From positions 1 to 37,086 of the forward strand of contig NZ_QUAL01000120.1 of assembly GCF_003579925.1 (NCBI RefSeq): DNA of 37,086 nucleotides. Reading direction: 5' to 3'. Positions within the stretch are counted from its first letter, which is position 1. Each line of letters opens with the position of its first letter. Position numbers and translations under genes: made by a program. A model generated the notes under the pieces. It searched no databases. It saw only the letters and a program-made list of their open reading frames with translations, and had not been told where the DNA came from. Positions 9,142-17,643 of the stretch are shown here, piece by piece. This DNA comes from Jiangella rhizosphaerae (GTDB taxonomy: Bacteria > Actinomycetota > Actinomycetes > Jiangellales > Jiangellaceae).

Positions 9142-10269
9142 TCACCCCGCGGCCGTGCCGTCCTCCCCCGGCGCCCATGCCGGATCCAGCGGCTCCTGCG
9201 CCGGCGGGTCCGACTCGACGTCGACGAACCGGTGCCTCGCGCCGGACTCCGCCACCGCCGCCGCGACGTCGAGGACATGCGCCGCAAGCTGGGCGTTCGC
9301 CCGGTGCGGCCGGTTCGCCGCGATCGCCTCGGCCAGCTCCGCGACACCCAGCCCACGACCCAGGCGGGCACCCGCCGTCGGCACGTCGCGCCACTCGTCC
9401 GTGCCCGCCGGGCACAGCCGCAGCGGGCCGTCGAAGCGGTTGGGGTCGGGCAACCGCAACGTCGCCTCGGTGCCCCCGATCTCCAGGAATCCATGCCGTT
9501 TGCGGGGCGAGTCGAAGCTGAAGACGGTCGTCGCGACCGCGCCGGACGCGAGCTCCAACACCGCGGAGGTGTGCGTCGGCACCTCGACGGCGAACCGATG
9601 CCCGGCCCGCGGGCCGCTGACCACGACGCGTTCGGCCGGGCCGTCGCGTTCCATGGCGGCCACCCGTCGCACCGGCCCGAGCAGCACCGTCAGCGCCGTC
9701 AGGTAGTACGGCCCCATGTCCAGTAACGCACCGGCGCCGGCTGCGAACAGGAACTCCGGCGCCGGGTGCCAGCGGTCCGGCCCGGGATCCTGGAAGCAGG
9801 CGATCGCCGACACCGGCCGGCCGATCGTGCCGCCGCGGATGAGCCGCAACGCCGTCTGGATGCCGGCGCCGAGGAAGGTGTCCGGCGCGCTGCCGATCCG
9901 CCGGCCGGCCGCTTCGGCGGCCGCGATCAGCAGGTCGGCCTCGGCCCGCGAGCGAGCCAGCGGCTTCTCGCCGTACACGTGGTGCCCGGCCCGCAACGCG
10001 GCGGCGCCCACCTCGGCGTGCGCCGCGGGCACGGTGAGGTTGACGACGATGTCGACGTCCGGCCGGCCGATCACGTCCTCGGGACCGCCCGCGTGCCGTA
10101 CGCCGGCGGCGTCGGCCGCCGCCCGTGCCCGGGCGACGTCGAGGTCGCCGCAGGCCACCACGTCGAAGCCCGGAATGCGCGGGAGGTTCTCCAGGTAGGT
10201 CCGGCTGATCGTGCCGCATCCGACGACGCCGATGCCGACGCGGTCGGCCACATCAGTCGGTCGGCTCAC
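9142..10269 (-). CDS. Gfo/Idh/MocA-family NAD(P)-dependent sugar oxidoreductase
   Basis: A 375-residue oxidoreductase with an N-terminal Rossmann fold (glycine-rich GVVGCG near residues 14-19) and the family's dinucleotide-contact EKP motif (YGEKPLA, 101-103), followed by the alpha/beta substrate domain. The family oxidises or reduces a hydroxyl on sugars, sugar acids or glycosides; the substrate cannot be read from sequence. The GTG start at 10269 overlaps the stop of the upstream isomerase gene as GTGA. It is the last gene of a three-gene operon that also has a second dehydrogenase of the same family, an arrangement seen in keto-sugar routes. Confidence 0.9.
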   Translation of the reverse strand: MSRPTDVADRVGIGVVGCGTISRTYLENLPRIPGFDVVACGDLDVARARAAADAAGVRHAGGPEDVIGRPDVDIVVNLTVPAAHAEVGAAALRAGHHVYGEKPLARSRAEADLLIAAAEAAGRRIGSAPDTFLGAGIQTALRLIRGGTIGRPVSAIACFQDPGPDRWHPAPEFLFAAGAGALLDMGPYYLTALTVLLGPVRRVAAMERDGPAERVVVSGPRAGHRFAVEVPTHTSAVLELASGAVATTVFSFDSPRKRHGFLEIGGTEATLRLPDPNRFDGPLRLCPAGTDEWRDVPTAGARLGRGLGVAELAEAIAANRPHRANAQLAAHVLDVAAAVAESGARHRFVDVESDPPAQEPLDPAWAPGEDGTAAG

Positions 10270-11006
10270 GCGGCCACCTCCGGGTCGAGCCGGGCGAGGG
10301 CTGCCCGGTTGCGGGCCAGCAGGTCCAGCACCGGACCGGCGCAGCGGTCGATCTCGAGGATCCGCATGGCGCCGGGCGGCGCGGCGGCCAGGACGTCGGC
10401 CACCGGCAGCGTGCCGTGACCCAGCTCCACCTGGTCGGCGGCGACGTCGCCCGGCCCGTCCTTGACGTGCACGGAGCGGACACGGTCGCCGAGGCGGCGC
10501 AGTAGCGCGGCGACGTCAGCGCCGCCGACGTGCGCCCAGTAGAGGTCCATCTGGAAGCCAACGTCCGGCGGCGTGGCCGCGGCCAGCAGGTCCAGCCCGT
10601 GCCGCCCGTCGGGCAACCGGCCCAGTTCCCAGTAGTGGTTGTGGTAGGCCAGGCCCAGCCCTGCCGCCGCGGCCCGCTCCTGCCAGGCCGCAAGGCGCGC
10701 GCCGACGCGGCGGATGCCGTCGGCGTCGGCCCAGTCCTCTGGCTCCGAACGCGGGATCACCAGCGTGTGCGCACCCAGCTCGGCCACCCGCTCCAGCGTG
10801 ACCGGGTCGGGCTCGCGCGCGTGCACGCTCGGGATCGCAAGGCCGTACCGGCCGGCGTCGGCACGCAGTCGGGGTACGTCGCTCAGGTCGTACGGCTCGA
10901 CGGCGCCGATGCCGGCCGCGGCAAGCGCGGCGAACGCGCCGGCCCGGTCGGCGGTCTCGCGCAGGGAGTACAGCTGGACGCCCACCCGGGCCGTCGCGGC
11001 GCTCAC
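10266..11006 (-). CDS. Sugar phosphate isomerase/epimerase-like TIM-barrel protein
   Basis: A 246-residue xylose-isomerase-like TIM barrel (AP-endonuclease-2 fold). Visible family signs are the opening VGVQLYSLRE, the metal/substrate region AYHNHYWEL and SVHVKDG near the C-terminal side. The GTG at 11006 is chosen because it overlaps the upstream stop as GTGA and the family N-terminus begins a few residues later; the frame stays open further upstream only as an antisense-like extension through the neighbouring gene. The probable role is isomerisation, epimerisation or dehydration of a keto-sugar made by the flanking dehydrogenases; this is inferred from context. Confidence 0.88.
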   Translation of the reverse strand: MSAATARVGVQLYSLRETADRAGAFAALAAAGIGAVEPYDLSDVPRLRADAGRYGLAIPSVHAREPDPVTLERVAELGAHTLVIPRSEPEDWADADGIRRVGARLAAWQERAAAAGLGLAYHNHYWELGRLPDGRHGLDLLAAATPPDVGFQMDLYWAHVGGADVAALLRRLGDRVRSVHVKDGPGDVAADQVELGHGTLPVADVLAAAPPGAMRILEIDRCAGPVLDLLARNRAALARLDPEVAA

Positions 11007-12223
11007 GCCGCCTGCCCGGCGTCGAAGTAGGCACGCACCGCCGTGTCGAGCGGCGGCACGTCGAGGGCGCCCCCACCTGTACGCAGCGACGCCGTGGCGG
11101 TCGCGGCCGCGGCGACCGCCGCCCGCGCGTCCACCGGCGACGTCTGTGTCACGCCGCCCTCGCGGACGAACCGCAGGAACTCGCGCAGCAGCGCCGGGTC
11201 GGCGCCGTGGTGCCCGCCGGGCGCGTCCGGGATCGGGAACGTCTCGTCGCCGTCGGGCGCGAACTCCGTGCGCCGGTTCCACAGCCGCACGACGCCGCCG
11301 GGGCCGAGGCCGAAGTTCTCCAGCCGGCCCTCGGTGCCGATGACGGTGTAGTTGCGCCAGTAGTCCGGTGTGTAGTGACACTCGGAGTAATTGGCGAACA
11401 CCCCGTTGTCCAGGGCCATCGTCATCATCGAGAGGTCCTCGACGTCGATCACCGGGTTGAGCCCGGTCTGCGCCAGCGGTGGCCAGTTGCGCTCGCGGTC
11501 CAGCCACTCGGTGACGACCTGCCCCGTCCGGTCCGCGCGGTCGGTGACCTGCCCGTACACCGTCAGCCCGCCCATCGCCGAGACGCGGCTCGTGTGCGCG
11601 CCGGCCAGCCAGTGGATGACGTCGATGTCGTGCGCGCCCTTCTGCAGCAGCAGCGAGTTCACCTTCGACCGCTCCGCATGCCAGTCCTTGAAGAACCGGT
11701 CGCCGCCGTCGCCGACGAAGTAGCGGCACCACACCGCCTTGACCTCGCCGATCCGCCCGGCCGCGATCAGGTCGCGCAGCAGCGTGATGACCGGCATGTG
11801 ACGCATGTTGTGGCCCACGTAGAGACGGCTGCCGGTGCGCCGGGCCGTGTGCAGGATCTGGTCGGCCTGCTCGACGGTGATCGCCAACGGCTTGTCGACG
11901 AACACCGCCACCCCGGCCTCGAGCAGCTCACACGCGTGCTCGGCGTGCAGGTGGTCCGGCGAGGTGACGAAGGCGGCATCGACGCCGGCGTCGATCAGCT
12001 CCGCGACGGTCGCGGTGGCCGCGACGCCGGAGCCGAACCGCTCGGCGGCGCGGTCGCGGGCACGCGGCAACGGGTCGCAGGCGGCGACGACCTCGGCCGC
12101 CGGGTCGAGCTCGGCGGCGGTCCTCGCGATGATCCCGCGGTTGCCGTTGCCCACGACGCCCAGCCGCAACGGGGCGTCCGGGCCGAGAGCGGGAGGCTTC
12201 GGGGTGGTTGACGGAGCAGCCAT
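11003..12223 (-). CDS. Gfo/Idh/MocA-family oxidoreductase
   Basis: A 406-residue oxidoreductase, first gene of the dehydrogenase-isomerase-dehydrogenase operon. It has a Rossmann GNGNRG (25-30) and DKPLA (110-114), where Asp replaces the usual Glu of EKP. The C-terminal half has a His-rich substrate region (KGAHDIDVIHWLAG). The ATG at 12223 is preferred to a longer in-frame start at 12268, which would lie upstream of the predicted promoter. No clear Shine-Dalgarno is visible; the predicted transcript would begin about three bases before the ATG, so the mRNA may be leaderless. The substrate is unknown. Confidence 0.9.
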   Translation of the reverse strand: MAAPSTTPKPPALGPDAPLRLGVVGNGNRGIIARTAAELDPAAEVVAACDPLPRARDRAAERFGSGVAATATVAELIDAGVDAAFVTSPDHLHAEHACELLEAGVAVFVDKPLAITVEQADQILHTARRTGSRLYVGHNMRHMPVITLLRDLIAAGRIGEVKAVWCRYFVGDGGDRFFKDWHAERSKVNSLLLQKGAHDIDVIHWLAGAHTSRVSAMGGLTVYGQVTDRADRTGQVVTEWLDRERNWPPLAQTGLNPVIDVEDLSMMTMALDNGVFANYSECHYTPDYWRNYTVIGTEGRLENFGLGPGGVVRLWNRRTEFAPDGDETFPIPDAPGGHHGADPALLREFLRFVREGGVTQTSPVDARAAVAAAATATASLRTGGGALDVPPLDTAVRAYFDAGQAA

Positions 12224-12231
12224 GTCCCCGG

Positions 12232-12260
12232 ACGCTACGTGACGCAAACGGTTGCCGCAA
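12232..12260 (-). promoter_or_regulatory. Promoter and LacI-type operator of the dehydrogenase operon
   Basis: On the minus strand TTGCGG (12260-12255) and TAGCGT (12237-12232) are 17 bases apart. The spacer holds the operator CAAACGGTTG (12245-12254, plus-strand reading). The layout matches the importer promoter at 9068-9096; the two sites share CGCAARCGGTTGCCGCAA. The -10 box lies so close to ATG 12223 that a leaderless mRNA is expected. Confidence 0.65.
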
Positions 12261-12381
12261 GGAACCACCGTCGATCATAGCGACATGCTGTGTGAACGCG
12301 TCACAACTGCGTCGATCTGCGCTACGCTCGGCGTGTTTGCAGCACGATGCACCCCGCGAACCACGCAGGAGGAGACACCCG

Positions 12382-13371
12382 ATGAGCGTCACGCTCGCCG
12401 ACATCGCGCGGGCCACCGGCCTGTCCGCCTCCACGGTCTCGCGCGCGCTGTCCGATCCCGACAAGGTCAATCCCCGCACTCGCGACCGGGTGCGCAAGAT
12501 CGCCCAGGACATGGGCTACGTGCCGAACCAGGTGGCGCGGTCGCTCACCTCGGGCCGCAACGACCTCATCGGGCTGATCGTCCCCGACATCGCCAACCCG
12601 TTCTTCCCGCCGATCATCAAGGCGGTGCAGGCCCGGGCCAGCGCCAAGGGCAAGACCGTGCTGATCGCCGACGTCGACGAGCATCCCTCCGACGAGATCC
12701 AGCGCGCCCGGGTCATGCGCAAGCGCGTCGACGGCCTGGTCGTCGTCTCGCCGCGCACGCCCGACGACCGCCTCGACCAGCTGGCCGAGCTGCGCCCCAT
12801 CGTGTTCGTGAACCGCGAGGTGAAGGGGGCGGCCAGCGTGATCATCGAGGACTCCGAGGGGATGCGCGAGGCCGTCGAGCACCTCACCGCGCTGGGCCAC
12901 CGGCGCATCGGCTACCTCAACGGCCCGCGCCGGTCGTGGTCGAACACCCAGCGGCAGAACGCCGTCCGCGAGGCCTGCGCCGCCCACGGCGTCGACCTCG
13001 TCGAGTTCGGCCCGTTCGAGCCGCAGATCCAGGCCGGAGTGCGGGCCGCCGACCTCGTCCACGCCTCCGACGTCACCGCCGTCATCGCCTACGACGACAT
13101 GATCGCGCTGGGCCTGATGGCCCGGCTCAACGAGCGGGGCGTGCGCGTCGGCCCGGACATCAGCGTCATCGGCATCGACGACAGCCCGATGTCCGGCATG
13201 GCCTACCCGACCCTCACCTCGATCCACGTGCCCGGCTCGGAGGCCGGCGCGCGCGCCGTCGACATCGTCCTCGACCTCGCCGACACCCCGAGCGAGGCCG
13301 AGCCCGCCGTCGTTCAGCTGGAGACCCGGCTCATCGTGCGCAGCTCCACCAGCCCGGTCCGTGAGCGCTAG
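12382..13371 (+). CDS. LacI-family transcriptional regulator of the glycan locus
   Basis: A 329-residue regulator with an N-terminal LacI helix-turn-helix (VTLADIARATGLSASTVSRAL, split by the turn near residue 14), a hinge (NQVARSLTSG) and a periplasmic-binding-protein-like sugar domain. The ATG at 12382 is set by AGGAGG at 12368-12373. It is divergent from the dehydrogenase operon, whose promoter holds one of four CAARCGGTTG copies in the window, a sequence of LacI/GalR operator type. It is therefore the best candidate repressor for the units at 2986-8932, 9142-12223, 13461-18438 and 18562-20838. A TGTGA-N5-TCACA repeat at 12291-12305 in its own promoter region could be a separate site. The effector is unknown. 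Confidence 0.93.
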   Translation: MSVTLADIARATGLSASTVSRALSDPDKVNPRTRDRVRKIAQDMGYVPNQVARSLTSGRNDLIGLIVPDIANPFFPPIIKAVQARASAKGKTVLIADVDEHPSDEIQRARVMRKRVDGLVVVSPRTPDDRLDQLAELRPIVFVNREVKGAASVIIEDSEGMREAVEHLTALGHRRIGYLNGPRRSWSNTQRQNAVREACAAHGVDLVEFGPFEPQIQAGVRAADLVHASDVTAVIAYDDMIALGLMARLNERGVRVGPDISVIGIDDSPMSGMAYPTLTSIHVPGSEAGARAVDIVLDLADTPSEAEPAVVQLETRLIVRSSTSPVRER

Positions 13372-13374
13372 CCC

Positions 13375-13452
13375 CCCCACCGTGTTGATCATGGAGAAAT
13401 CGGGGATCCGGGCGAGTGGATCCCCGATTTCTCCATGATCAACATGGTGGGG
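13375..13452. terminator. Very long palindromic hairpin between convergent genes
   Basis: A 25-bp perfect stem (13385-13409 with 13418-13442) has an eight-base loop. It extends outward to about 35 pairs (13375-13452) with a single G-T wobble. It lies between the 3' ends of the LacI gene and the mannitol-dehydrogenase-family gene and would terminate both. The stem carries GTTGATCATGGAG, echoed as GTTGATCTTGGAG at 29377. Confidence 0.8.
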
Positions 13453-13460
13453 CGGGCGGG

Positions 13461-14894
13461 TCAGGTGAGGGCGGCGGTGGTCGCGACGGCGCCGTGACGG
13501 GCCAGGTCGTCCAGGTACCGGGTGACGTCACCCACCCACGCGTCATCGGCGGCCAGCTCCGGCGGCACCACCGCGGCGGCGCGCAGCAGCCGTCCGGCGT
13601 CCGACGCGGGGACGGCGCGCAGCGCGTCGCGGGCCGGGTCGTCGACGGTGAGCGGCCGGCCGTCGTCGGACCGGCCGGCGACGACGAAGCGCAGCCAGGC
13701 GGCCACCACCAGCGTCGCCGCGGCGGACGGGCGACCGGCGGCGCGGGCGGCCAGGATCGTCGGCACGACGCGGACCGGCAGCTTCTGCGAGCCGTCGGCC
13801 GCCACCTGGTCGCACCGGTGCCCGAGTGCGGGGTTGGCGAACCGCTCCAGCACGGACGCCGCATAGGCGCGCAGGTCCCAGCCGGGCGGCGCGTCGACGG
13901 TCGCCAGCACGTCGCGGTGCAGCGCCTCGACCGCCCCGCGGATCGCCGGGTCGGCGACGGCAGCGGCGATCGTCTCGTGGCCGGCCAGCGCGCCCAGGTA
14001 GGCGATCATCGAGTGCGCAGCGTTGAGCACCCGCAGCTTGGCCGTCTCGTGCGGAGCGACGTCGGCGACGAGCTCCACGCCCGCCCGCTCCCACGGGGGG
14101 CGGTCGCCGCCGAAGTCGTTCTCGATGACCCACTGGGTGAACGGCTCAGCCGCCACGACGGCGTCGTCGATGGCGCCGACCAGCCTCGCGGCGTCGGCGC
14201 GGTCGGTGGGGGTGGTGGCCGGCACGATGCGGTCGACCATCGCCGACGGGAACCGCGCCGACGACGCGATCCACGCGGCAAGCGCCGGGCCGGCGGTGCC
14301 CGGCAGCCGGGAGACGAACTCGCCGACCAGCGCGCCGAGCCGGCGCCCGTTGCCGACCAGGTTGTCGCAGGACAGCACCGTCACGGGCCCCGCGTCCGCC
14401 GCCAGCCGTCCACGCAGCCCCGCCACCAGCAGCCCGAGCCCGGTCCGCGGCCGCTCGCCGGCGGCGACCGCCGCGACGTCGGCCCGCACGATGTCGTCGT
14501 CGAGCAGCGCGCCGGTGACCGCGTCGGCGAGGTAACCCTTCTCGGTGATGGTCAGGGTGACGACCGCGATGCGCGGGTCGGCGAACCGGGCGGCCACCTC
14601 GTCCCACTCCGACGGCGCGTGCCACGCCTCCGCGACGGATCCGACGACGTTCGCCGTCACCCGGTCGCCGGAGCGCTCCAGCACCGTGAACAGCCCGCCC
14701 TGCCGGCGCAGCGCCGCGACGACGTCCGTCGAGCGGGGCGCGACCTCGACGATGCCCCACCGCTGGTCGCCGGTCGCGGCCATCGCGCGGTCGGTGTAGA
14801 CGGCCTGGTGCGCACGGTGGAACGCGCCGACGCCGAGGTGGACGACGCCGGGCCGTGGGGCCGGCTCCGCCCGGGAGAGGTGCGCCACCGTCAC
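13461..14894 (-). CDS. Mannitol dehydrogenase-family oxidoreductase (tagaturonate/fructuronate reductase-like)
   Basis: A 477-residue long-chain polyol dehydrogenase of the mannitol/altronate/mannonate dehydrogenase family. The NAD-binding start is GVVHLGVGAFHRAHQA (16-31), the family signature MVDRIVP is at 219-225, and the catalytic Lys-Asn-His set is present in KLRVLNAAH (Lys286, Asn291, His294). The GTG at 14894 overlaps the uxaA-like stop as GTGA. Beside an altronate-dehydratase-type gene, the likely reaction is reduction of tagaturonate or fructuronate to altronate or mannonate; which one cannot be told from the sequence. It is the last gene of the nagB-nagA-uxaA operon. Confidence 0.87.
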   Translation of the reverse strand: MTVAHLSRAEPAPRPGVVHLGVGAFHRAHQAVYTDRAMAATGDQRWGIVEVAPRSTDVVAALRRQGGLFTVLERSGDRVTANVVGSVAEAWHAPSEWDEVAARFADPRIAVVTLTITEKGYLADAVTGALLDDDIVRADVAAVAAGERPRTGLGLLVAGLRGRLAADAGPVTVLSCDNLVGNGRRLGALVGEFVSRLPGTAGPALAAWIASSARFPSAMVDRIVPATTPTDRADAARLVGAIDDAVVAAEPFTQWVIENDFGGDRPPWERAGVELVADVAPHETAKLRVLNAAHSMIAYLGALAGHETIAAAVADPAIRGAVEALHRDVLATVDAPPGWDLRAYAASVLERFANPALGHRCDQVAADGSQKLPVRVVPTILAARAAGRPSAAATLVVAAWLRFVVAGRSDDGRPLTVDDPARDALRAVPASDAGRLLRAAAVVPPELAADDAWVGDVTRYLDDLARHGAVATTAALT

Positions 14895-16399
14895 ATCACC
14901 GCCCCGAGCTGCCACGGGGCGAACTCCTCGTCGCCGAAGCCGAGGGCCTCGCTGGCGGTCTGCCGGCCGGAGGCCGTGGCGACGACGGCGTCGAAGATGC
15001 GCCGGCCCATCTCGTCGAGGCCGGCCTCGCCGTCGGCGACCACGCCGCAGTTGAGGTCCATGTCCTCGGTCATGCGCTGGTAGACCGCGGTGTTGGTGGC
15101 CAGCTTGAGGCTGGGGACCGGCTTGCAGCCGTACACCGAGCCGCGGCCGGTGGTGAAGCAGACGACGTTCGCGCCGCCGGCCACCATGCCGGTGACGGAC
15201 ACGGGGTCGTAGCCGGGCGTGTCCATGAACACCAGGCCGCGGCTGTCGATGCGCTCGGCGAACCGGCGCACCGCGCGCAGCGGCGTCGAGCCGGACTTCG
15301 CCACCGCGCCGAGCGACTTCTCCAGGATCGTGGTGATGCCACCCTCCTTGTTGCCCGGTGACGGGTTGTTGTCGAGGCTGCCGCCGTGCCTGGCGGTGTA
15401 CTCGCGCCACCAGGCGATGCGCTCCAGCAGCGCGTCGGCCACCTCGCGCGACTCGGCCCGGGCGGCCAGCAGGTGCTCCGCACCGTAGATCTCCGGCGTC
15501 TCGCACAGCACGGCGGTGCCGCCCCGGGCGATCAGCAGATCGGCGGCGACTCCGAGCGCCGGGTTCGCGGTGATGCCCGAGTAACCGTCGGACCCGCCGC
15601 ACTTCAGGCCCAGCACCAGTTCGGACACCGGTACCGGCTGCCGCTGGACGTCCAGCCGGTCCAGCACCTCGGCGACGGCGGCGACGCCGGCCCGGACGGC
15701 GGCCGCGGTGCCGCCGGCCTCCTGGATGGTCATGCCGACGACCGGGGTGTGCTCCGGCAGCTCCAGCTCGGCGATCTGGTTGACCTCGCAGCCCAGCCCC
15801 AGCACGATCAGCGCGCCGAAGTTCGGGTGATCGGCGTACCCCGACAGCGTGCGTTTGAGCAGGTCGAGGCCTTCGCCGTCGGACGCGAGCCCACAGCCGC
15901 TGCCGTGGGTGATCGCCACGATGCCGTCGATGCTGGGGTGCGCCGCCAGCATGCCGGACATCCGCACCTGCTCGGCGATCAGCTTGGCCACGGTGGCCGA
16001 GCAGTTCACCGAGGTGATGATGCCGACGTAGTTGCGGGTGGCGACCCGGCCGTCGGCGCGGACGATGCCCTGGAACGTCTCCGGCGCCACCGGCTCGGGC
16101 GGCACGCCGGCACCGATCGCGACCTCATGCTCGACGGTGTCGGTGTAGCCGAGGTTGTGCAGGTGGACGTGGTCGCCGGCTTCGATGCGCGTGGTCGCGT
16201 GCCCGATGACCTGGCCGTACTTGAGCACCGGGGCGCCCGCGCCGACGGAGGTCAGCGCGACCTTGTGACCGGCTGGGACGGCCTGCCGGCTGACCAGCCC
16301 GGTGCCGGGCACGGGCGCGCCGGCGGCCAGCGGGTCCAGCGTCACCGCCACGGAGTCGTCGGCGCGCAGCCGCACCAGCCGGGTGGGTTCGGATGTCAC
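14891..16399 (-). CDS. UxaA-family (altronate-type) dehydratase
   Basis: A 502-residue sugar-acid dehydratase combining an N-terminal SAF-like domain (about 1-95) and the C-terminal UxaA/GarD catalytic domain in one chain. Family marks are TRNYVGIITSVNCS, ITHGSGCG, LKCGGSDGYSGITANPALG and the NNPSPGNKEGG segment. Such enzymes dehydrate altronate or galactarate to a 2-keto-3-deoxy acid. The GTG at 16399 overlaps the nagA stop as GTGA; a longer open frame to 16930 runs antisense-like through nagA and is rejected. Pairing with the next gene suggests a uronate reduction-dehydration branch. No KDG kinase or aldolase is in the window. Confidence 0.9.
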   Translation of the reverse strand: MTSEPTRLVRLRADDSVAVTLDPLAAGAPVPGTGLVSRQAVPAGHKVALTSVGAGAPVLKYGQVIGHATTRIEAGDHVHLHNLGYTDTVEHEVAIGAGVPPEPVAPETFQGIVRADGRVATRNYVGIITSVNCSATVAKLIAEQVRMSGMLAAHPSIDGIVAITHGSGCGLASDGEGLDLLKRTLSGYADHPNFGALIVLGLGCEVNQIAELELPEHTPVVGMTIQEAGGTAAAVRAGVAAVAEVLDRLDVQRQPVPVSELVLGLKCGGSDGYSGITANPALGVAADLLIARGGTAVLCETPEIYGAEHLLAARAESREVADALLERIAWWREYTARHGGSLDNNPSPGNKEGGITTILEKSLGAVAKSGSTPLRAVRRFAERIDSRGLVFMDTPGYDPVSVTGMVAGGANVVCFTTGRGSVYGCKPVPSLKLATNTAVYQRMTEDMDLNCGVVADGEAGLDEMGRRIFDAVVATASGRQTASEALGFGDEEFAPWQLGAVM

Positions 16400-17610
16400 A
16401 GGGGTCCTCCAGAGGATGGTGCCGGCAGCCAGCGGCCGCGCAGGACGGTGGCCCAGGGCCGGAAGCCGGGGTCGAAGATCGCCAGGTCCGCGTCCATGCC
16501 GGCGACGACCGCGCCCCGGCGGCCGGACAGGCCGGCCACGGCGGCCGGCCGGCCGGTGGCCGCGGCTACCACCTCCGCGAGCGGCCAGCCGAGGTCGTCG
16601 TGCAGATGGGCGAGCATCCGCGGCAGCGTGCTGGTGCTGCCGCCGAACGCGTCGGCGCCGTCCACCATCCCGACGCCGTCGCCGACGACGCACTCGACGG
16701 TGGCCAGGCGGTAGCGGTGCCCGGCCGGCATGCCGGTGCCCGGGGTGCCGTCGGAGACGACGACGAGCCGGTCGCCGACGCACCGCCGGGCGATCTCCAG
16801 CAACTCCGGCGGCAGATGCCGCCCGTCGGCGATCACCTCCGCCGTCAGGTCCGCCGCGGCCAGGGCGCCCTCGAGCAGCCCGGGGATCCGCCACGGCCCC
16901 TCCCGGCGCGTGGTCGACTGCCCGCTCCACAGGTGCGTGACGTGCGTCAGCCCGGCATCGGCCGCGGCGGCCAGCTCGGCCGCGGTGGCGCCGCTGTGGC
17001 CGGCCGCGACGACGACGCCCCCCGCGGCCAGCCGGCGGGTGGCCTCGATGGCGCCGGGCAGCTCAGGCGCGAGCGTCACCATCCGCAGCGTCGCCGCGTG
17101 CTCCAGCAGCCGGGCCACGTCGCGCGGCGAGGGAGGGACCAGGACGTCCGGGTCGTGTGCCCCGCACTGCGCGGCCGCGAGGAACGGGCCCTCGAGGTGG
17201 ACGCCCAGCACCCGGGCGGCGTCGGCGGGCACCCCCGCGACCAGCTCGGCGAGGGACGCGATCCGCGCCGCCAGCACGTCCACCGGCGCCGAGACCAGGC
17301 TCAGCTGCACGCTGGTGACGCCGGAAGCGGCCAGGCGCCGCAGCACCGCCGTCAGCGCGGCGCCGTCGGCGTCGTCGAAGGCGTGACCGGCCGCGCCGTG
17401 CACGTGCAGGTCGATCAGGCCGGCGGTGACGATGCGTCCACCGACGTCGACGACCCGGGCGTCGCGCAGCGATTCAAGGTCGGCACCGGATGCCACGGCG
17501 ACGATGTGCTCGCCGTCCACCACCACGGTGCGGTCAGGTTCGACCCGCCCGTCGCTGACGACCGTCGCGCGCGTCAGTGCCAGCCGATGCGGTCGTGAGG
17601 TCGTCGGCAT
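16396..17610 (-). CDS. nagA: N-acetylglucosamine-6-phosphate deacetylase
   Basis: A 404-residue amidohydrolase that would remove acetate from N-acetylhexosamine 6-phosphate. Metal and catalytic positions are visible: HVH (69-71), HLEGPF (Glu140), GHSGAT (His205), HLWSGQ (His226) and SDGTPG (Asp287). HLWSGQ replaces the common HLFNAM-type motif, so substrate preference may be shifted. The ATG at 17610 with AAAGG about ten bases upstream is preferred to GTG 17622, which abuts that sequence. The 33-base gap after nagB contains a CAAACGGTTG operator. It overlaps the uxaA-like gene by GTGA, unusual company for nagA. Confidence 0.88.
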   Translation of the reverse strand: MPTTSRPHRLALTRATVVSDGRVEPDRTVVVDGEHIVAVASGADLESLRDARVVDVGGRIVTAGLIDLHVHGAAGHAFDDADGAALTAVLRRLAASGVTSVQLSLVSAPVDVLAARIASLAELVAGVPADAARVLGVHLEGPFLAAAQCGAHDPDVLVPPSPRDVARLLEHAATLRMVTLAPELPGAIEATRRLAAGGVVVAAGHSGATAAELAAAADAGLTHVTHLWSGQSTTRREGPWRIPGLLEGALAAADLTAEVIADGRHLPPELLEIARRCVGDRLVVVSDGTPGTGMPAGHRYRLATVECVVGDGVGMVDGADAFGGSTSTLPRMLAHLHDDLGWPLAEVVAAATGRPAAVAGLSGRRGAVVAGMDADLAIFDPGFRPWATVLRGRWLPAPSSGGPL

Positions 17611-17629
17611 CGCCGCTGCCACCTTTCAG

Positions 17630-17639
17630 CAACCGTTTG
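17630..17639 (-). promoter_or_regulatory. LacI-type operator in the nagB-nagA gap
   Basis: CAACCGTTTG, the reverse complement of CAAACGGTTG, lies in the 33 bases between the nagB stop and the nagA start, just upstream of the nagA ribosome-binding region. No convincing -35/-10 pair is seen. It could be a roadblock site inside the operon or part of an internal nagA promoter. Confidence 0.55.
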
Positions 17640-17643
17640 GAAC

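Noticed and set aside
12291-12305. TGTGA-N5-TCACA as a CRP/GlxR-type site before the LacI gene
   Set aside because: The spacer is five, not six bases, and the location is unproven. I kept it only as a remark.
13416-15083. Long plus-strand frame opposite the mannitol-dehydrogenase-family gene
   Set aside because: Low-complexity translation without domains; the minus strand carries the complete catalytic Lys-Asn-His set.
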